Below are positions 7,760 to 16,335 of a DNA stretch of 64,000 bases, one piece after another. The position numbers were made by a program, and so were the translations under genes. Numbering within the stretch: position 1 is the first letter of the stretch; the number at the start of each line of letters is the position of its first letter. The notes under the pieces were generated by a model. That model was not told the DNA's origin, did not search any database, and was given only the letters and a program-made list of their open reading frames with translations. The stretch comes from Streptomyces sp. ASQP_92 (GTDB taxonomy: Bacteria > Actinomycetota > Actinomycetes > Streptomycetales > Streptomycetaceae), in contig NZ_JAODUA010000017.1 in the NCBI RefSeq assembly GCF_025399895.1, positions 108,786 through 172,785 on the forward strand. The letters are read 5' to 3'.

Positions 7760-8571
7760 GCTGCCTCCTTGTATGCGCTGCGGTAGATCTGGAGTGCGCG
7801 CTGGAGTCCGTCGCGGGTGACGCCGAGGCGTTCGGCGGCCTGTTCGCGGGTGTAGCCCTGGGCTTCGAGTTCGAGGCCGTCTTCGGATAGGGCGATGTAG
7901 CGGGGGACGTGTTGGCCGGTGTCTTGCTGGGCGGCGGGGTTGTCGATCGTGTCGTCGTCCCAGGCTGCGGGCGGTCCCCAGGAGAGTCGGGCGGCTCGTC
8001 GCCGGTTGGGTTCGCAGTCTCCGGGGCGGTTGCCGAGGCTCTTGTAGGCGAGCGTTACGGCATCGGCTGTCCGGCCGTCGACGACGGTCCAGTGGCCGTT
8101 CAGGAGAAAGCTGAGGGTGGCGATGTGGAGGCCGCTCTCAGCAGCGATGGCCTGGCGGGTGTGGCCGAGAGCGATGAGCGCCCGGAGCCGGCGGGTCGTG
8201 CCGGTGGCGGGCCGGTCGGAGATCCCGTCGAAGGAGTTCGGCCGGACAGCGAGGAGGCGGAGGGCCTGGTCGCGGCGGCAGGTCTTGCTTCGCCCGGACA
8301 GGAGGTAACTGATCGTCCCCTGGGCGAGGTCGGCGTGGCGGGCAATGAGGGTTTGGCTCATGCCGCTGGCGAGGAGCATCTCGATGTGCGGTACGAGTTC
8401 GGCGCGGGGGATGCGGTTGGGGCGCCCTTCGAGGATGTTCCGGGCGCGCTGGACGCCGTAGAGGCGGTTGGCTCGGGTGCATGCCTGACAGCGGCAAGGG
8501 CGGCGGGTTCGCGTGCCCTTGTAGCGCCGGTAACTCCCGTGCGGCGGGAGGGCCTTCGTCGCGGTGGTCAC
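7756..8571 (-). CDS. Multi-HTH DNA-binding protein
   Basis: A 271-residue protein with a basic cysteine cluster near the start (RRPCRCQACTRANR, reminiscent of WhiB-less phage HTH proteins), followed by three helix-turn-helix-like segments: MSQTLIARHADLAQGTISYL, HTRQAIAAESGLHIATLSFL and YTREQAAERLGVTRDGLQRA. The last is an AsnC/sigma-like recognition helix at the C-terminus. The GTG start follows GGGGAGAG. It is directly upstream of, and overlapping, the methyltransferase, so it may control the downstream operon (inference). Confidence 0.65.
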   Translation of the reverse strand: MTTATKALPPHGSYRRYKGTRTRRPCRCQACTRANRLYGVQRARNILEGRPNRIPRAELVPHIEMLLASGMSQTLIARHADLAQGTISYLLSGRSKTCRRDQALRLLAVRPNSFDGISDRPATGTTRRLRALIALGHTRQAIAAESGLHIATLSFLLNGHWTVVDGRTADAVTLAYKSLGNRPGDCEPNRRRAARLSWGPPAAWDDDTIDNPAAQQDTGQHVPRYIALSEDGLELEAQGYTREQAAERLGVTRDGLQRALQIYRSAYKEAA

Positions 8572-8771
8572 TGCTGCTCTCCCCTCGGGGTGTGGGGGTG
8601 GTCGTCGTGGTCGGTCTGGTAGCGGCGGGCCTGCGGTTCTTTGCGCCGCTGTACGTGTCCGGCGATCCAGCAGGTCAGTGCCCAGGTGCCGCTGACGGCG
8701 AGGCCCAGGAGCGCCAGCCCCATGAAGATGGCGAGGCACCGGACGGCGAGGATCAGGAAGGAGAGGCTCAT
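8568..8771 (-). CDS. Small single-pass membrane protein
   Basis: A 67-residue protein whose first 40 residues are a hydrophobic segment (FLILAVRCLAIFMGLALLGL, then a second apolar stretch) and whose C-terminus is basic and histidine-rich. The ATG overlaps the SLOG gene by ATGA. Function unknown. Confidence 0.55.
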   Translation of the reverse strand: MSLSFLILAVRCLAIFMGLALLGLAVSGTWALTCWIAGHVQRRKEPQARRYQTDHDDHPHTPRGEQQ

Positions 8772-9139
8772 GCGGTCCACCGCCTGACGGGGATGCCGGC
8801 TTCTTCGGCCAGGGCGGCGGTGTGGCTGGCGCCGCGGCTGCCGTTCTTGATGAAGGCGAGGCAGAGGTCGGCGCCGAGGTGGACCATGTGGGCGTTGCGG
8901 ATGAAGCCGGCGCGCTTGCCGTTGGCCTGCCAGTTGGCGGGGTGCGCTTCTTCGGCGACTCCGAGAGCACGGTTCTGACGGGTCCACCAGGAGGCGATAG
9001 CGTCCGCGCCTCGGGGGCATGCGCCGTGGACGATGACCGCGGGTACGTTCTGGTAGATGGCGGTGGCGAGGTTGTCGCGGACCATGTCGATGTCGTCCCA
9101 GTCGCGAGAGCCGGTGACGAGGATGCGGTAAGGCTTCAT
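8768..9139 (-). CDS. SLOG-family protein (DUF2493/YspA type)
   Basis: A 123-residue Rossmann-like SLOG protein: RILVTGSRDWDD (nucleotide-binding loop), VIVHGACPRGADAIA (the GxxxGAD motif) and AFIKNGSRGASHTAALAEEA. SLOG proteins bind nucleotide-derived ligands and include conflict-system sensors and processing enzymes; phage copies are common and their ligand is not known. Coupled by ATGA to its neighbours. Confidence 0.8.
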   Translation of the reverse strand: MKPYRILVTGSRDWDDIDMVRDNLATAIYQNVPAVIVHGACPRGADAIASWWTRQNRALGVAEEAHPANWQANGKRAGFIRNAHMVHLGADLCLAFIKNGSRGASHTAALAEEAGIPVRRWTA

Positions 9140-9474
9140 GCCGCCTCCGCCCGGTCTGCGTTGGTGCGCTTGCGGTAGACGGCGATGCGGTGCCCGCGGG
9201 TCGAGGGCGCGGTCGACGGGACGAACTCCCCTGTGCCGATGAGGTAGTTGTGGCTCATGCCGCGGAGTACACCGGGCAGGACTCCGGCGGCGACGTCGGG
9301 GAGCTGGTCGCGGAGGTCGTTCGCCGAGACGGTGTCGTGGTCGCGGATCCAGATGAGGACGGCCTGGGCGACGACCTTGCGGTCCCAGTCGGAGGCCTGG
9401 CGGACCAGCTGTGCGAGGGTCTTGTCGCGGACATCGGCGGCGACCTCCTCGGCGAGGGTCAGGCGCTTGCTCAT
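9136..9474 (-). CDS. Hypothetical protein, possible winged helix
   Basis: A 112-residue protein (MSKRLTLAEEVAADVRDKTL...). The stretch VVAQAVLIWIRDHDTVSANDLRDQLPD followed by basic residues looks like a winged-helix fold, but no family is recognised. The ATG start is preferred to the longer open frame because it overlaps the upstream stop by ATGA. Confidence 0.5.
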   Translation of the reverse strand: MSKRLTLAEEVAADVRDKTLAQLVRQASDWDRKVVAQAVLIWIRDHDTVSANDLRDQLPDVAAGVLPGVLRGMSHNYLIGTGEFVPSTAPSTRGHRIAVYRKRTNADRAEAA

Positions 9475-9941
9475 GACGTGGCTCCGATCCGGTCGAGCAG
9501 TGGTCCCGAGTCGAGCTGTCCGTCTTCGTCTTCGAGGGCGGAGAGGCTGTGGCACCGGGTGCAGAGCTTGATCTCTTTGAACTCGGCCCAGCCGTTGGGC
9601 ACCCATTCGAAGGAGAAGAGGGGCAGCGTGCGGCGGCAGCGTCCGCAGGGGCCTTCGGTGGGCGGCTGGAGGCGGGCCACGGTGTCCGCGACCTTCTCCA
9701 GCTCGCCGACGATGCGGGCGGCGTGGCCGACGCAGGACGCGCACCAGTCGAGACCGGCCGGGGGCTGGGCGGGCAGCGGGTCGAGGATGACGGGCGGCGA
9801 GTTGGTGACGCCCCAGCCGTGCGCCCCGCACAGGCCCTGCTTGCCCGCGAACTGGCCGTCCTCGCGCATCACGTGCAGGCGGCGGACCTGCTTGGCCCGG
9901 CGGCCCGTGGCGGCGTGATAGCCGCGGTAGAAGGCCCTCAC
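9471..9941 (-). CDS. Zinc-binding hypothetical protein
   Basis: A 156-residue protein with several cysteine pairs: CASC, CGRCRR and CTRCH in the C-terminal half. The segments GPCGRCRRTLPLFSFEW and KLCTRCHSLSALEDE together look like a treble-clef-type finger as in some phage nucleases, but the catalytic histidines are not clear. Starts with GTG, overlapping the exonuclease gene. Confidence 0.5.
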   Translation of the reverse strand: MRAFYRGYHAATGRRAKQVRRLHVMREDGQFAGKQGLCGAHGWGVTNSPPVILDPLPAQPPAGLDWCASCVGHAARIVGELEKVADTVARLQPPTEGPCGRCRRTLPLFSFEWVPNGWAEFKEIKLCTRCHSLSALEDEDGQLDSGPLLDRIGATS

Positions 9942-10897
9942 GACGTGGCCTCCGGGGTTCCGTACTGCTCAAGTTCGGCGTCGGTCATCAGCCCGTGCGG
10001 GACGTGGCCAGTGCGCAGCACGTCGCGGACGTCGGCGGCTGCCTGGCGGTAGGTGTGGTCGCGGGCGGCCCTGTGTGCCTCCGCCGGCGTCACCTCGTCC
10101 ACGAAGAGGTCACCGATAGGGGGCTTGGGGGCCATCGATTCCCACCGCTGGGCGAGGTCGGCGAGCGCGTTGCGTACCTGGCGTTCGCCGGTCAGCGGGA
10201 CCATCGGCCACTCGCTGTCGACCACCGCGTAGGGCGACAGCCTCCGCAGGTGCTGCTGGAGACTGGTTGCCTGTTCGGCCGCCCACCGGATCTGCCACGC
10301 GTGCAGTTGCTCGGGGTGGACCTGGAGCTGCGGGAACTTCTCGGCTATCGCGACGGCCACTTCGACCGCGGCGAGCGCGTCCGCGTCCGCAGCGTGCGCG
10401 GAGTCCAGGATCACGCCGTAGTGGACGGCGAGAGCCTCCAACCTCCGTGAGCCTTTGCGGTACTTGTCGGCTTGCTTGTCGAGGATGAGTGGGTCGATGA
10501 CGGGACCGGGGCTGGTCGCGGCGCCGATGCGCTCGTGGAGGGTCTTGAGCCCGTGGCGGCGTAGTTCGCGGTCGAGGACGGTGAAGTCGTAGCGGGCGTT
10601 CATGGCGACGACTGGCTGGCCCTCGTTCAGGGCCGCGGCGAGGTAGGCCGCGACAGCCTCGGCAACAGCCGCCGCGGACTCTCCGTCAGCCATCGCCTTC
10701 GCGGTGGTGACGCCGTGCACGGCCGCAGCTTCGGCAGGGATGTCGACGCCCGGGTTGGCGAGCCAGGTCAGCGTGACTGGTGCGAGGTCGGCATCGATGC
10801 GGAAGACAAGGGCGGCGGTGACGATCCGGGCGGTCTCGACGTCCACGCCGGTGGTCTCCAGGTCGAAGCCGACCAGGGGTTCGGTGTGCCAGCTCAC
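9938..10897 (-). CDS. DnaQ-like 3'-5' exonuclease
   Basis: A 319-residue DEDDh exonuclease. Exo I is VGFDLETTGVD with the catalytic Asp and Glu; Exo II is VVAMNARYDFTVLDREL; Exo III is AHAADADALAAV with the His and last Asp. The C-terminal 120 residues are helical and specific to actinophages. It probably trims 3' ends during element replication or recombination, consistent with the adjacent RecT-like gene. GTG start. Confidence 0.85.
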   Translation of the reverse strand: MSWHTEPLVGFDLETTGVDVETARIVTAALVFRIDADLAPVTLTWLANPGVDIPAEAAAVHGVTTAKAMADGESAAAVAEAVAAYLAAALNEGQPVVAMNARYDFTVLDRELRRHGLKTLHERIGAATSPGPVIDPLILDKQADKYRKGSRRLEALAVHYGVILDSAHAADADALAAVEVAVAIAEKFPQLQVHPEQLHAWQIRWAAEQATSLQQHLRRLSPYAVVDSEWPMVPLTGERQVRNALADLAQRWESMAPKPPIGDLFVDEVTPAEAHRAARDHTYRQAAADVRDVLRTGHVPHGLMTDAELEQYGTPEATS

Positions 10898-11412
10898 GAC
10901 GCCTCACCTGCCTCGATCTGGAACGGGTTGAGGTGGTTGAGTTGGCCGGCCCGCCACGCCTTGGCGATGGCGTCCCTTCCGCCGTCGACGGGGCGGACGG
11001 AGTGGAACGTGCTGCGGGTCGCCCTGATCTCCACCCCGCCGACTTCCTCGACGACACCGGTCTCCTTGTCGGCCACCTCGTTGCATCCGGCGGCTGTCAT
11101 CTCAGCGAGGAGGGCGGTCGTGTACGCGGGCCGGACTTCGGTGACAAGCCGAGTGGTCACGTTGTGCGGGGAGTTGACGCGGACCCAGGCCAGGAACTTG
11201 TCCGGGTCGGTGACCACAGCGGTCGGCTTCGGGTCGGTGCGGGAGATGGTCGCGACCTTGGTGCCGTCCGGCAGGGTGGCGTTGACCTTCGAGACGTCGT
11301 TGCCTACTAGCGCTTCCTGCATCGAGGCCTTCACCTCCTTGAGGCGGTCGTTGACGGTGTCGGAGAGGGCTTTGAGGGCGGCCTCTTCTAGGGCGAGCTG
11401 CGCGAGATCCAT
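10894..11412 (-). CDS. Hypothetical protein of recombination cluster
   Basis: A 172-residue protein with an N-terminal coiled coil (LEEAALKALSDTVNDRLKEV), a small beta-rich middle (LPDGTKVATISRTDPKPTAV) and an acidic end. The gene lies between the DnaQ-like and RecT-like genes, where phages often encode nuclease-inhibitor or accessory proteins. The layout faintly recalls Gam-like proteins, but I cannot assign it. Confidence 0.5.
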   Translation of the reverse strand: MDLAQLALEEAALKALSDTVNDRLKEVKASMQEALVGNDVSKVNATLPDGTKVATISRTDPKPTAVVTDPDKFLAWVRVNSPHNVTTRLVTEVRPAYTTALLAEMTAAGCNEVADKETGVVEEVGGVEIRATRSTFHSVRPVDGGRDAIAKAWRAGQLNHLNPFQIEAGEAS

Positions 11413-11441
11413 TGCTTCTCCGGTGTGCTTTGCTGGTGGGT

Positions 11442-11470
11442 GGCCCGCCCCGAATCCCGCGGGGCGGGCC
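11442..11470. terminator. GC hairpin upstream of the exonuclease cluster
   Basis: GGCCCGCCCC and its exact complement enclose nine bases, just after the RecT-like gene on the minus strand. A 10-bp GC stem without a T-run; terminator or mRNA-stabiliser. Confidence 0.55.
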
Positions 11471-11484
11471 GATGTGCGCGGGGG

Positions 11485-12564
11485 TCAGGCGGCGGGGCGG
11501 ATCTGTGCGGCGAGCGCGCGGATCGCGACGGTGCTGGCTTTCTCGATCGGCATGCCGAGGGCGGTGGCGGCGCCGTTCTCGAAGTCGTCGAGCCGGGCCT
11601 CGGCGGCGGCCACGCGAAGTTCGGCGATCGCGTCGGCGTGCTCGTCCGCGGGCTCGTCGACGATTTCGCCGTCCACCACGTCGTCAGCCTTGGTCTTTTC
11701 GGCGGCGGATTTCTGCTGGCCGACCTCGGCGATCTGCGCCAGATACTCCGGGCGTGCGCCCTCGGTCTTGGCGTCCTGCCAGATCAGCCGAACCGTTGCC
11801 GCGTCCGGCGCGGCGTGCGCCTCGTGCAGGTAGTCGCGTCCTGCGGGAGTCAGCGACTCCGACGGCAGATCTGCCGTGGCCGCCTGGACGGTGGCCGCAG
11901 GGGTGGCCCACTGGTCGGTCTGGCCCGGCTCGACGCGGCGCAGCTGATGTACTTCTGCCTCCATCGGCAGCCCCTCGGAGTCCACGCGGGCGCCGAGTTC
12001 CTCCGGGGTGTAGATCGCGCCGTGCAGCACCTCGGGGCACGCCGACCGGACAGCCTCGGCGATTGCGCGGGCGCGCAGCATCGCCCGCGGGTACTTCTCC
12101 CAGCTTTGAGGCTCGCCCTTCTGACTGCGCGAGTAGGGCCGGTTGTTGCGGATCTCACACAGCCCGGCGGTGACTGCGTCGTCGTAAGTCCAGGTGATCG
12201 CGTTCTCGAACTCGGGGTCATCGGTCCGCCAGATGCTGACGGTGCACTGGCCCGGTTCCTGCCGGATGCGGACCTTGTGGCCGGCGGATCGGGTCCGGGA
12301 CAGCATCAAGTCGGCGGACTGGGTGGGCTTGCCCTTGATTACGTGGATGGTCGTGATGGTGGTGACGACGTCCAGGCCGAGGGCGCGGCCGTATTCCATG
12401 GCCCACAGGACAGAGGCGGCGTTGCGCCGGTAGGCGTCCGGCAGGAGGGGGGTGTCGGAGAGGGACTGGCAGAACAGCCAGGCCTCGTGGGGGGTCATGT
12501 GGCCCAGGGAGAGCGCGCCTCCTGGACGTTGTTGGGAGTCAGCCCTAACGAGTTCGTTGCTCAC
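11485..12564 (-). CDS. RecT-like single-strand annealing protein
   Basis: A 359-residue protein whose N-terminal 230 residues match the actinophage RecT-like group: MTPHEAWLFCQSLSDTPLLP, WAMEYGRALGLDVVTTITTI, then VIKGKPTQSADLML and the conserved YPRAMLRARAIAEAVRSACP motif. The remaining third is acidic and variable. RecT/Bet proteins anneal complementary single strands in phage recombination, usually with a 5'-3' exonuclease; here the partner in view is a DnaQ-type 3'-5' exonuclease. Assignment rests on motifs and position; a search would settle it. Confidence 0.65.
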   Translation of the reverse strand: MSNELVRADSQQRPGGALSLGHMTPHEAWLFCQSLSDTPLLPDAYRRNAASVLWAMEYGRALGLDVVTTITTIHVIKGKPTQSADLMLSRTRSAGHKVRIRQEPGQCTVSIWRTDDPEFENAITWTYDDAVTAGLCEIRNNRPYSRSQKGEPQSWEKYPRAMLRARAIAEAVRSACPEVLHGAIYTPEELGARVDSEGLPMEAEVHQLRRVEPGQTDQWATPAATVQAATADLPSESLTPAGRDYLHEAHAAPDAATVRLIWQDAKTEGARPEYLAQIAEVGQQKSAAEKTKADDVVDGEIVDEPADEHADAIAELRVAAAEARLDDFENGAATALGMPIEKASTVAIRALAAQIRPAA

Positions 12565-12625
12565 TTCTGGTGCTCCTGTTCGCTGTTGAGCTTCGTGATC
12601 TGTGCGGAATGGGTGTCGTGTGGTG

Positions 12626-12665
12626 GGGCCCGGTCCCTGGCGGGGGTGGGTCAGGGACCGGGCCC
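12626..12665. terminator. Perfect 14-bp hairpin between clamp and RecT-like genes
   Basis: GGGCCCGGTCCCTG and its exact complement enclose a 12-base G-rich loop in the 157-base gap between two minus-strand genes. The strongest hairpin in the element; likely attenuates or ends transcription leaving the clamp gene. Confidence 0.65.
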
Positions 12666-12721
12666 TGGGCGGCCGGAGCGGGATGGGGGCGCTCGACGGC
12701 CGCGTCTATGGGTGCGAGCGA

Positions 12722-13750
12722 TCAGGCCGCGTCAGCAGCCCGCTCGGCCTTTCGCGCCTCGTAGTCGTCGTGCCACTTCTGCGGGGCGAACCCGGCCTTC
12801 TCGGCGGCTTCCCATGCGAACTCGCCGATCTCCCCGTCCTCCAGGTCGCCGGCCGTTTCGGCTACGACGGCCTGAGCGGCTCGCGGGTCCGCGTTGTACA
12901 GGGCGTCCAGGTAGCGGTAGGCCATCCAGGCATGGGTCGCGGCGAGGCAGTGGGCGAGGAACTCGTCGGGCTTGTCCTTCGACTTGCCGCTCATCTCCCA
13001 GACCGACCGGAGTGCCGTGTCCAGCAGCGACTCGCCTGTCTCGCGGATGTCGATCGTGACCTCGTACCGGGACCGGTCCCCGTCCGCGAACGCCGGGTCG
13101 GACAGGTCGGCGTCCTTGGAGCCGGCGGCGAGAGTCCACAGCCACGACCGGTGGGCGCCGTCGAACGACGCCTCCTTGCAGGGGTAGATCCCTGCGTGCC
13201 GCATCGGCATCTGGGCGCCGAGGAAATCGTCGGCGAAGACCAGGAGCGGCCTGTCGTTGCCTGTCAGGCGGGCGTGCAAGAAGGTGCCCGTGTTGAAGCG
13301 GGCCAGGAAGCCGGAGTCGAAGGCGGGGAAGGCTGTGCCGTCTGTGGCGGCCTCGACCTGCTTGCGGAGGACGCCACGCCAGTCGGGGAACTCCAGGTCC
13401 GTGTTGACGGTGATACTCAAGTCGCTTTGCGGGCCCTCGAACACGAGCCGGTCCTTCGCGGCGCTGATGGTGATGAGGCCGGCGCCCTTCATGGTGTCGA
13501 TCCATTCGCGGATCGAGCGGAAGTGTTCACCGGGGATGGTGCGCGCCCACGGCTCCTGCTGCTCGTCGTCGTGGCTGAGCTGGTAGCGGGCGACGGCGAT
13601 GGTGTAGCGGTCGGAGGCGACGGCGTACAGGTACTTGGCGTCCACGTCGAGGCGGATGCCGTGCAGGGCTTCGTTGTACTCGCTGCCCATGTGGTTGGCG
13701 GTCTTGTCGAGGAGGAGTTGCAGCTGGTGAGCGTTGATCGTGACGGACAC
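12722..13750 (-). CDS. Phage sliding clamp (DnaN-like)
   Basis: A 342-residue protein whose N-terminal 130 residues resemble DNA polymerase III beta: NAHQLQLLLDKTANHMGSE, LHGIRLDVDAKYLYAVASDR YTIAVARYQL and later ITISAAKDRLVFEG. A second clamp-like domain (MPMRHAGIYPCKEASFDGAH...) follows, then an acidic alpha-helical tail replaces the third domain, so it is shorter than the usual 370-residue clamp. A ring that tethers a polymerase is the expected role; no polymerase gene is in view. Confidence 0.65.
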   Translation of the reverse strand: MSVTINAHQLQLLLDKTANHMGSEYNEALHGIRLDVDAKYLYAVASDRYTIAVARYQLSHDDEQQEPWARTIPGEHFRSIREWIDTMKGAGLITISAAKDRLVFEGPQSDLSITVNTDLEFPDWRGVLRKQVEAATDGTAFPAFDSGFLARFNTGTFLHARLTGNDRPLLVFADDFLGAQMPMRHAGIYPCKEASFDGAHRSWLWTLAAGSKDADLSDPAFADGDRSRYEVTIDIRETGESLLDTALRSVWEMSGKSKDKPDEFLAHCLAATHAWMAYRYLDALYNADPRAAQAVVAETAGDLEDGEIGEFAWEAAEKAGFAPQKWHDDYEARKAERAADAA

Positions 13751-13782
13751 GAGGTCTCCCGATGAGAGATGCTGGTTGGTGA

Positions 13783-13811
13783 GCCCCGCCCGAATTCGCC
13801 TCGGGCGGGGC
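13783..13811. terminator. GC hairpin upstream of the clamp gene
   Basis: GCCCCGCCCGA and its exact complement separated by seven bases. It sits in the 110-base gap before the clamp gene and matches the pattern of the hairpins at 482, 11,442 and 12,626. Confidence 0.55.
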
Positions 13812-13860
13812 GGTGTTCGTCGCCGGCGGGCGGACGCGTAGTCGACGCCCGCCGGCGGGT

Positions 13861-14358
13861 CTAGGCGGCGCCCTGCACGAGCCGGTCGGCGTGGACCGGG
13901 AGTTCGACGCTGTCGGTGTCCGGCTTCACCCAGCCCGGCACGTGCGCGGGGTCGACGGCGGCCTGCGGCGAGTGGTGGAGGCTGACGACCGGTCCGGATG
14001 CGAAGCGCTCTCGCAGGCTTTTGACGTCGACCGGCACTGTCGGATGGTCGCCGGGGTCGATGTCGCGTTCCATCGGCGGGACGGTGACGGCCTCGCAGTT
14101 GGCGAGGTGGGCGCGCAGTTCCCGAAGTTCGGACTGCATCTCGGCCATAGCCTCTACGACGGCGTCGGCGCGGGCTACAGCCTCGTCGTACTGACTGGCC
14201 TTCTCGTTGGCCCGGTCGCGGGCCGCGTTGGCGTCGTCGACCTGGCCGCGAAGGCTCTCGATGAGGTGTCCGGCGCCGGCGAGCTCGTGCCGGAGACGGG
14301 CGACCTCGTCGACTGCCCGGTGGCTACCGGTGCCCTGCCACGGGAGGGTGAGGGTCAT
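13861..14358 (-). CDS. Coiled-coil hypothetical protein
   Basis: A 165-residue protein; residues about 18-90 are a heptad-rich coiled coil (EVARLRHELAGAGHLIESLR, then RANEKASQYDEAVARADAVV). The C-terminal half is non-helical and proline/valine-rich. The ATG overlaps the previous gene by ATGA. Function unknown. Confidence 0.5.
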   Translation of the reverse strand: MTLTLPWQGTGSHRAVDEVARLRHELAGAGHLIESLRGQVDDANAARDRANEKASQYDEAVARADAVVEAMAEMQSELRELRAHLANCEAVTVPPMERDIDPGDHPTVPVDVKSLRERFASGPVVSLHHSPQAAVDPAHVPGWVKPDTDSVELPVHADRLVQGAA

Positions 14359-14816
14359 GCTTCCGCCTCCCATGCGCTGATCGCCGTTTCGACAGCGGCA
14401 GTGCCGTCCCACCGGCCGGGCCGCTTCTTGAGGGCGTTGCCTGTGGTGGCGAGTTCGTGGACCGCGGCGGCAACCTGGACGGGGTTGGCGAACCCATCGA
14501 CGGGCAGCTGTTCGGGCGGCGTGTTGGAGCCGTCGGCGTTTTTCTTGGCCCACTGCCACGACGGCCCGCGTTCGGGCTCGCCATCGGCGGCCTCGATGCC
14601 GGTGTGCCACTCCCAGATCAGCAGCAGCCCCTCCGGCCAGTCGTCCTCGTCGAGGCCGCTGGTATCGGCGTCGAGAGTGAGGACGGCGCTGAGGAAGCAG
14701 TACGTGCCGCGGGTTTCAGCGTCCGACGTCCAGCCGTCGGCGATGTCAAAGCCGACATCGGCGAGCCCGGTGGCGATCGCGTCGATGTACGGGTCCTGTG
14801 GAAGGCTGCTGGTCAC
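14355..14816 (-). CDS. Hypothetical protein, tryptophan-rich
   Basis: A 153-residue acidic protein. The segments TRGTYCFLSAVLTLD and EGLLLIWEWHTGIEAADGEP suggest a small beta-rich domain common in Streptomyces phages (DUF without an assigned function). The GTG start follows the ATGA-type coupling of this operon. Confidence 0.5.
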   Translation of the reverse strand: MTSSLPQDPYIDAIATGLADVGFDIADGWTSDAETRGTYCFLSAVLTLDADTSGLDEDDWPEGLLLIWEWHTGIEAADGEPERGPSWQWAKKNADGSNTPPEQLPVDGFANPVQVAAAVHELATTGNALKKRPGRWDGTAAVETAISAWEAEA

Positions 14817-14962
14817 TGTTCCCCCTGGCGCTGGTGCGGGATGGCGGTGCGGGCGGCTTCGCGGCGGGCTGCGCTGATGTGCTGGCCCCGGACGATGAGG
14901 AAGCCGATGAGGCCGATCAGGCCTGCCGTCCAGGCGATGGACGGCCACGGGCTGAAGGTCAC
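14813..14962 (-). CDS. Small membrane protein
   Basis: A 49-residue protein: a hydrophobic segment FSPWPSIAWTAGLIGLIGFL then a basic tail. Too short for domain assignment. GTG start overlapping its neighbour; it sits in an overlapping gene string. Confidence 0.45.
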   Translation of the reverse strand: MTFSPWPSIAWTAGLIGLIGFLIVRGQHISAARREAARTAIPHQRQGEQ

Positions 14963-15402
14963 GACAGCTCCCTGTCCCAGACAGCCGCCTCCAAGAGGGC
15001 GCCGAGGCCAACCAGGTCGTGGATTTCGCTGACCTTGTCCCTGCCGCAGGCCCTGCACGGCTCGACCAGCTCGAACGACGTGATCTCGGTGGCGACGTTG
15101 TACCGGTAGCGCAGGTAGTCGGGGCCCTCATCGACGACGGCGACGGCCTGCTCGATGTCCGGCGGCAGCTCGGCGGTGCCCGTGAACTGCCATGCCAACT
15201 GGACGGCGACGTCCGGACCGAGCTTCATGAGAGCGGTCTGTCGTGCGGCGCTCAGCAGCTGCTCGCGGTGCTCGTCGAACATGTCGTCGCCCTGCTTCTC
15301 GGCGCCCTCCTGCATCTCCCGGAAGGCGATCCCGGCGAGGTCGGCGATGTTCAGCGCGCCAGCTTCGGCGGTGCGGTCGATTGCGGTTTCGAGGTCGGTC
15401 AT
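14959..15402 (-). CDS. Hypothetical protein with CxxC
   Basis: A 147-residue helical protein (MTDLETAIDRTAEAGALNIA...) with one CRACGR pair near the end. The ATG overlaps the 32-residue membrane peptide gene. Function unknown. Confidence 0.5.
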   Translation of the reverse strand: MTDLETAIDRTAEAGALNIADLAGIAFREMQEGAEKQGDDMFDEHREQLLSAARQTALMKLGPDVAVQLAWQFTGTAELPPDIEQAVAVVDEGPDYLRYRYNVATEITSFELVEPCRACGRDKVSEIHDLVGLGALLEAAVWDRELS

Positions 15403-15497
15403 CGGTTCCCCCAGGTGCGGCGGCCTGCCCAGATCAGGGCGGTGATGGATGCGGCGATGTCGACGGCCGTCAGGGCCGCGAGACGGCGGAGGCTCAT
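15399..15497 (-). CDS. 32-residue membrane peptide
   Basis: A very short reading frame (MSLRRLAALTAVDIAASITA...) with a hydrophobic core between arginine-rich ends. It is exactly tiled between its neighbours: ATGA overlap upstream and ATGA overlap downstream, which is strong support for a real gene despite its size. Confidence 0.55.
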   Translation of the reverse strand: MSLRRLAALTAVDIAASITALIWAGRRTWGNR

Positions 15498-16021
15498 GCG
15501 GCCACCCGCCTCGGGGTGCAGGCGGTCGGCTCCCACCGCTCCAGCCGGTTGCCGTCCGCATGCCAGACCTGGCAGCGGCGCCAGTCGGCCTTGAAGGCGC
15601 CCTGGAGCAGCTCGGCCAGCCGCTGGGACCCGCCGCGCGGCAGCTTCAGCTGCACACCGTCGGCGTTACGGACCAGCGCCATGAAGACCACGTGCAGGTC
15701 GTCGATCGACGCCCCCGTCCACGTCGGCGTGAGGACAACAGACTCGGCGCCCGGCACCAGTTGGCGCACCCGGTACGGCAACTGCCGTTGATGCCGGTGC
15801 ATGCGTGCCTTCGGCGAGTAGCGGGGCCGCTCGGGACGGTGCTCGCGCACCAGCTGCGAATGCTCCTGCACCTGCTCCGACGTCGAGGAGTAGAGGTGGA
15901 ACACATCCCGAGGCCATGCGGCCGCATCCGGGCCGTACAGCTTCCGGTACTCGCCGTCCAACTCGACCAGCACGGCTTCCAGGTCGTTCGACTCCTGGGG
16001 CGTCAGCTCGGCGAGATCCAT
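15494..16021 (-). CDS. Hypothetical protein
   Basis: A 175-residue protein with a helical N-terminus (MDLAELTPQESNDLEAVLVE) and a basic C-terminus rich in arginine (HRHQRQLPYRVRQ, RRCQVWHADGNRLERW). I do not recognise a family. The ATG overlaps the upstream stop by one base (TGATG). Confidence 0.5.
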   Translation of the reverse strand: MDLAELTPQESNDLEAVLVELDGEYRKLYGPDAAAWPRDVFHLYSSTSEQVQEHSQLVREHRPERPRYSPKARMHRHQRQLPYRVRQLVPGAESVVLTPTWTGASIDDLHVVFMALVRNADGVQLKLPRGGSQRLAELLQGAFKADWRRCQVWHADGNRLERWEPTACTPRRVAA

Positions 16022-16335
16022 CACGCCACCGCCTGAAGGAGCATCGCCGGGTTCGGGCCGTAGGCGATCAGCTCGATGAGGACGTCGCCGCGGGTGGCGG
16101 AGGCGTGCAGGACCAGGGTCATGTCGCCGCTCTGCGTGGTCTGCCGGACTGCGGCCGGGTCGATGCTCAGTGCCTCGCGCCACGCCTCGAAGTCGCCGAG
16201 GCTCTTGTGGAACGCCAGGCGGATCTGGCTCGGGTAGATGTCGTTGAGGTCGATGTGCGGGGCGGGCAGCATCGGGAACTCGCGGCCAAGCTCCTGGAGC
16301 ACAGCCATCGGGCGGGACAGATCGAGCAGCTTCAT
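16021..16335 (-). CDS. Hypothetical protein
   Basis: A 104-residue protein (MKLLDLSRPMAVLQELGREF...) with alternating strand/helix pattern and no recognised motif. Coupled at both ends: ATGA with the 85-residue gene upstream and TGATG with the gene downstream. Confidence 0.5.
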   Translation of the reverse strand: MKLLDLSRPMAVLQELGREFPMLPAPHIDLNDIYPSQIRLAFHKSLGDFEAWREALSIDPAAVRQTTQSGDMTLVLHASATRGDVLIELIAYGPNPAMLLQAVA

